64,000 nt of DNA from Antedon mediterranea (Eukaryota > Echinodermata > Crinoidea > Comatulida > Antedonidae): positions 12,097,001-12,161,000 of the forward strand of contig NC_092673.1 of NCBI RefSeq assembly GCF_964355755.1, written 5' to 3'. Below the pieces are notes generated by a model. The model searched no databases. It saw only the letters and a list, made by a program, of their open reading frames with translations, and was not told the DNA's origin. The position numbers and the translations under genes were made by a program. Below are positions 32,700-64,000 of this stretch, piece after piece; position 1 is the first letter of the stretch, and each line of letters starts with the position of its first letter.

Positions 32700-33095
32700 A
32701 TAGAGCCTAGAAGAGGCCGACCTACCCTAAACAAGTTGCTTCAGATGGTCAATTAATGTTTTTTATATTGTGACCTTTGACCCAGTGACCCCAGGCTAAG
32801 ATGAAAAATCAAATACATTATTTTAAATCTTTAGGGTCACATTTATATTTGTACTTATACATTCTTATTCAAAATACCTAATGGATTAAGAGATAATTAG
32901 CATATTTTAGATGTCAAACTGGAATGACCTTTGACCTTGACCCCAAAGACAAGTCAAATATATTATGAATCTTTGGGGTCATGTTTATATTTGTGTTCAA
33001 TACATTCTTATACCAAATTCTTTATGGTTTAAGAGATAATTGGGATCAAAGTTGTAAAATGGCAGCCATTTTGATTTTATGCAAATTAGGTAATT
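32700..33095. repeat. Two tandem copies of an approx. 180-bp 'TGACCTTTGACC' repeat
   Basis: Copies at about 32765-32930 and 32930-33060 share ATGACCTTTGACC, GACCCCA, TCAAATA-ATTATGAATCTTTGGGGTCA, TTTATATTTGTGTTC-ATACATTCTTAT and GGTTTAAGAGATAATT with differences. The motif resembles the 19360-20000 repeat in its TGACCTTTGACC word. Confidence 0.7.
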
Positions 33096-33576
33096 TATAA
33101 TGGGCAGATCAGGGTAGATTTTGGATATGATAATATCCTACATATAGTTGAGCATATTTCAGCAAAAAAACAAACTGTTGCAATTTGTTTGACTGAAAAG
33201 TCTATTTCCACTCATCTATGTTGACATAGATAAATTGACTAAAATGTTTTTACCACTATATTTCAACAATTTTAAATTAAAGATTCATTTGGCTAAATAA
33301 AAAAATTTGACTTTAGCCATTTTGGTTATAGATAAACTTATTTGACTAAAAAAAACTTGACTTTGCCAAATGGCTAAACAAAATGAAATGTTAGTGCTAC
33401 CCCAGAGCAGCCATTTTATTTTTGGCCAATCTGGAAACTTTTTTTCCCATGGTGACTTGCCAGTGCAAGCCCAGCCACAATAAAACATTCGCTGCTGGTT
33501 TTTTTTTTTCTGATCTGTTGGTAATAACTCTTTGAAATATGGCAGTGTGATGATTAGTGATGTACTGTATCCCAAC

Positions 33577-33650
33577 TGGCCAGCCAATCCCAGATGGCCA
33601 GCCAATCCCAGATGGCCAGCCAATCCCAGATGGCCAGCCAATCCCAGATC
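33577..33650. repeat. 18-bp minisatellite, 4 copies
   Basis: GGCCAGCCAATCCCAGAT repeats four times with one variant first copy. The LGLAGH-type minus-strand ORF across it is an artefact of the repeat. Confidence 0.95.
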
Positions 33651-33694
33651 AGGGAGTGCGCTTTGGATTTGAATAGGCTCGGTGATTTGCTGTG

Positions 33695-34445
33695 GCATCA
33701 TGACATTTAAATTATGTAACTACAGCACAGAAAGAAAATACTGCAACTTTTCCTACTAAGTAGCTTCATAGATAGAACATAGACTACATTGTTGGCTTCG
33801 TAACCTTAATAAGGTGTTCTTACGATGTTCTTGGTGAAGTAACAAGTTGTGAAAATTATTGTGTTAATTTTGACTGGCGGAGGACCAAGTTGTAAGTTAC
33901 TTAAAAATATATATTTTTTAATCGTAATCGTTTTCTTTGTACGTGCATGAATATAAATATAAATTTCCCACGATGTAAACAAAGAGACACGATCCAACAC
34001 AATGAACTAGGCAAACTAATAAAAATAATAGCGAACGTCCAGTCGATCCAGAAATGATGCGACCAAAAAGATCGTAAAAAATTCATTCTAAATATAGTCG
34101 GTCGTTCAAAAATACTGCTGACAGAAGACCGTAATTAATATACTGTAGACCTAGTTTTTTTAGTCACATGGCATGAAACTTGATACTCTCTGTTTTACCG
34201 CAACATATCACCTTTTTTTTTCAACTTGGTACGATAACGAGGGGTGGCTACAAAACAGTAATTAAGATCGTGTACCTGGATTTTGTGTCACATGACATGA
34301 AACGTAATATAATACTCTGTCAGCTGTTCCCACGATTCACATGTTTTTCCCCTCCACAACCGATGCGTAGGGCGGCTACAAAAATTGACGTCTTCTAGCT
34401 TTAGATAGGATTTTAATTACATACATAGTAATAATTATGTAGGCC
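33695..34445 (+). mobile_element. Family A repeat copy just upstream of PRRC2
   Basis: Shares CAGAAAGAAAATACTGCAAC with 59620, then GCCAGTCGATCCAGAA-type, GACAGAAGACCGTAATTAAT, CACATGACATGAAACGTAAT and GACGTCTTCTAGCTTTAGAT with the other family A copies. It ends about 170 bp before the likely first PRRC2 coding-exon acceptor. Confidence 0.7.
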
Positions 34446-34678
34446 TCAGAGCTACAATAACAAGGATCTTTTTAATTATACTCGATTGAAGTAAAATAAT
34501 TCATGCAATATGGAATAGCTAGTGTGAGCTAATATTTCTTATGTATCCATGGATGTGTTTGGCGAGACCTTTTTTTAAAGGGATTATAGTAATAATATTG
34601 ATGAAATGTGTTTCAGATATTAGCCTTGGCGTTCTTTAGGGTCAACACAGCTACCTACTCAATGACAGGCAAGAGAGA

Positions 34679-63759
<29,081 letters not shown>

Positions 63760-64000
63760 GTATGTTTTTCGTTTTTTTTTTTTTTTTTTTTTTTGTTACA
63801 AAACAAAGATTAAAGCTCAGTTACAGGCATGAATTTTGAATATAATATCTGGTTTAATGTACATAAAATTGTGTGCATCAGAAATCACGATGAAAAAAAG
63901 TTGTTGGGTATACAGTAGATAATTTTTGCTATACCACGAAAATAAAAAACCTGTTCAAATTTGAATAAAAACACCAGAAAAGTAAAATTCAAGTTTATAT
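63760..64000 (+). other. PRRC2 intron 13, left part
   Basis: Begins with donor GTATGT and contains a poly-T run of about 24 bases (63771-63794). A read-through ORF that continues into it is an artefact. Confidence 0.8.

Noticed and set aside
33285-33701. 138-residue minus ORF with LGLAGH repeats
   Set aside because: The repeat is the translated 18-bp minisatellite; the flanks show no similarity.

Overview
This is animal nuclear DNA. It is AT-rich, with long introns, GT-AG splicing and dense transposon debris. Many dispersed AGGCCTA-type palindromes and the mix of repeat families suggest a marine deuterostome, perhaps an echinoderm or other ambulacrarian. That taxonomic hint is inference, not proof.

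Two host genes can be assembled by joining exons whose reading phases agree. On the minus strand (942-14753) is a complete eight-exon gene for PIGC (GPI2-like), a membrane subunit of the ER enzyme that starts GPI-anchor synthesis; it encodes 275 residues. On the plus strand (34679-63759, running off the right edge) is the 5' part of a PRRC2 (BAT2-like) gene. Thirteen coding exons give about 1,538 codons and end with a 2.4-kb exon. The two genes do not obviously work together; they are neighbours separated by about 20 kb of repeat-rich intergenic DNA. The first PRRC2 coding exon carries a short upstream ORF that overlaps the true start codon. This is notable because PRRC2 proteins act in translation initiation and leaky scanning.

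Most of the rest is mobile DNA, and several insertions are defined to the base by terminal inverted repeats and target-site duplications. Within PIGC introns: a fold-back element holding a 75-bp satellite (about 3797-5890), a hAT-type element with a perfect 8-bp duplication (6151-7670), a Penelope-like fragment, a LINE tail and a TTAA-flanked element (12735-14422). In the intergenic region: integrase-like and LINE remnants, a palindromic satellite, and a 2.9-kb TA-flanked transposon (25203-28111). The arms of that transposon are arrays of a motif resembling the YY1 site, and it encodes a decayed, internally deleted protein. Within PRRC2 introns: a 7.8-kb nested stack (39128-46899), a TTAA-flanked nest (50845-53449), a nearly complete non-LTR retrotransposon with intact ORF1 and ORF2 (about 53950-58200), and a TTA-flanked Harbinger-like element (59353-60885).

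No prokaryotic operons, CRISPR arrays, tRNA or rRNA genes were seen.
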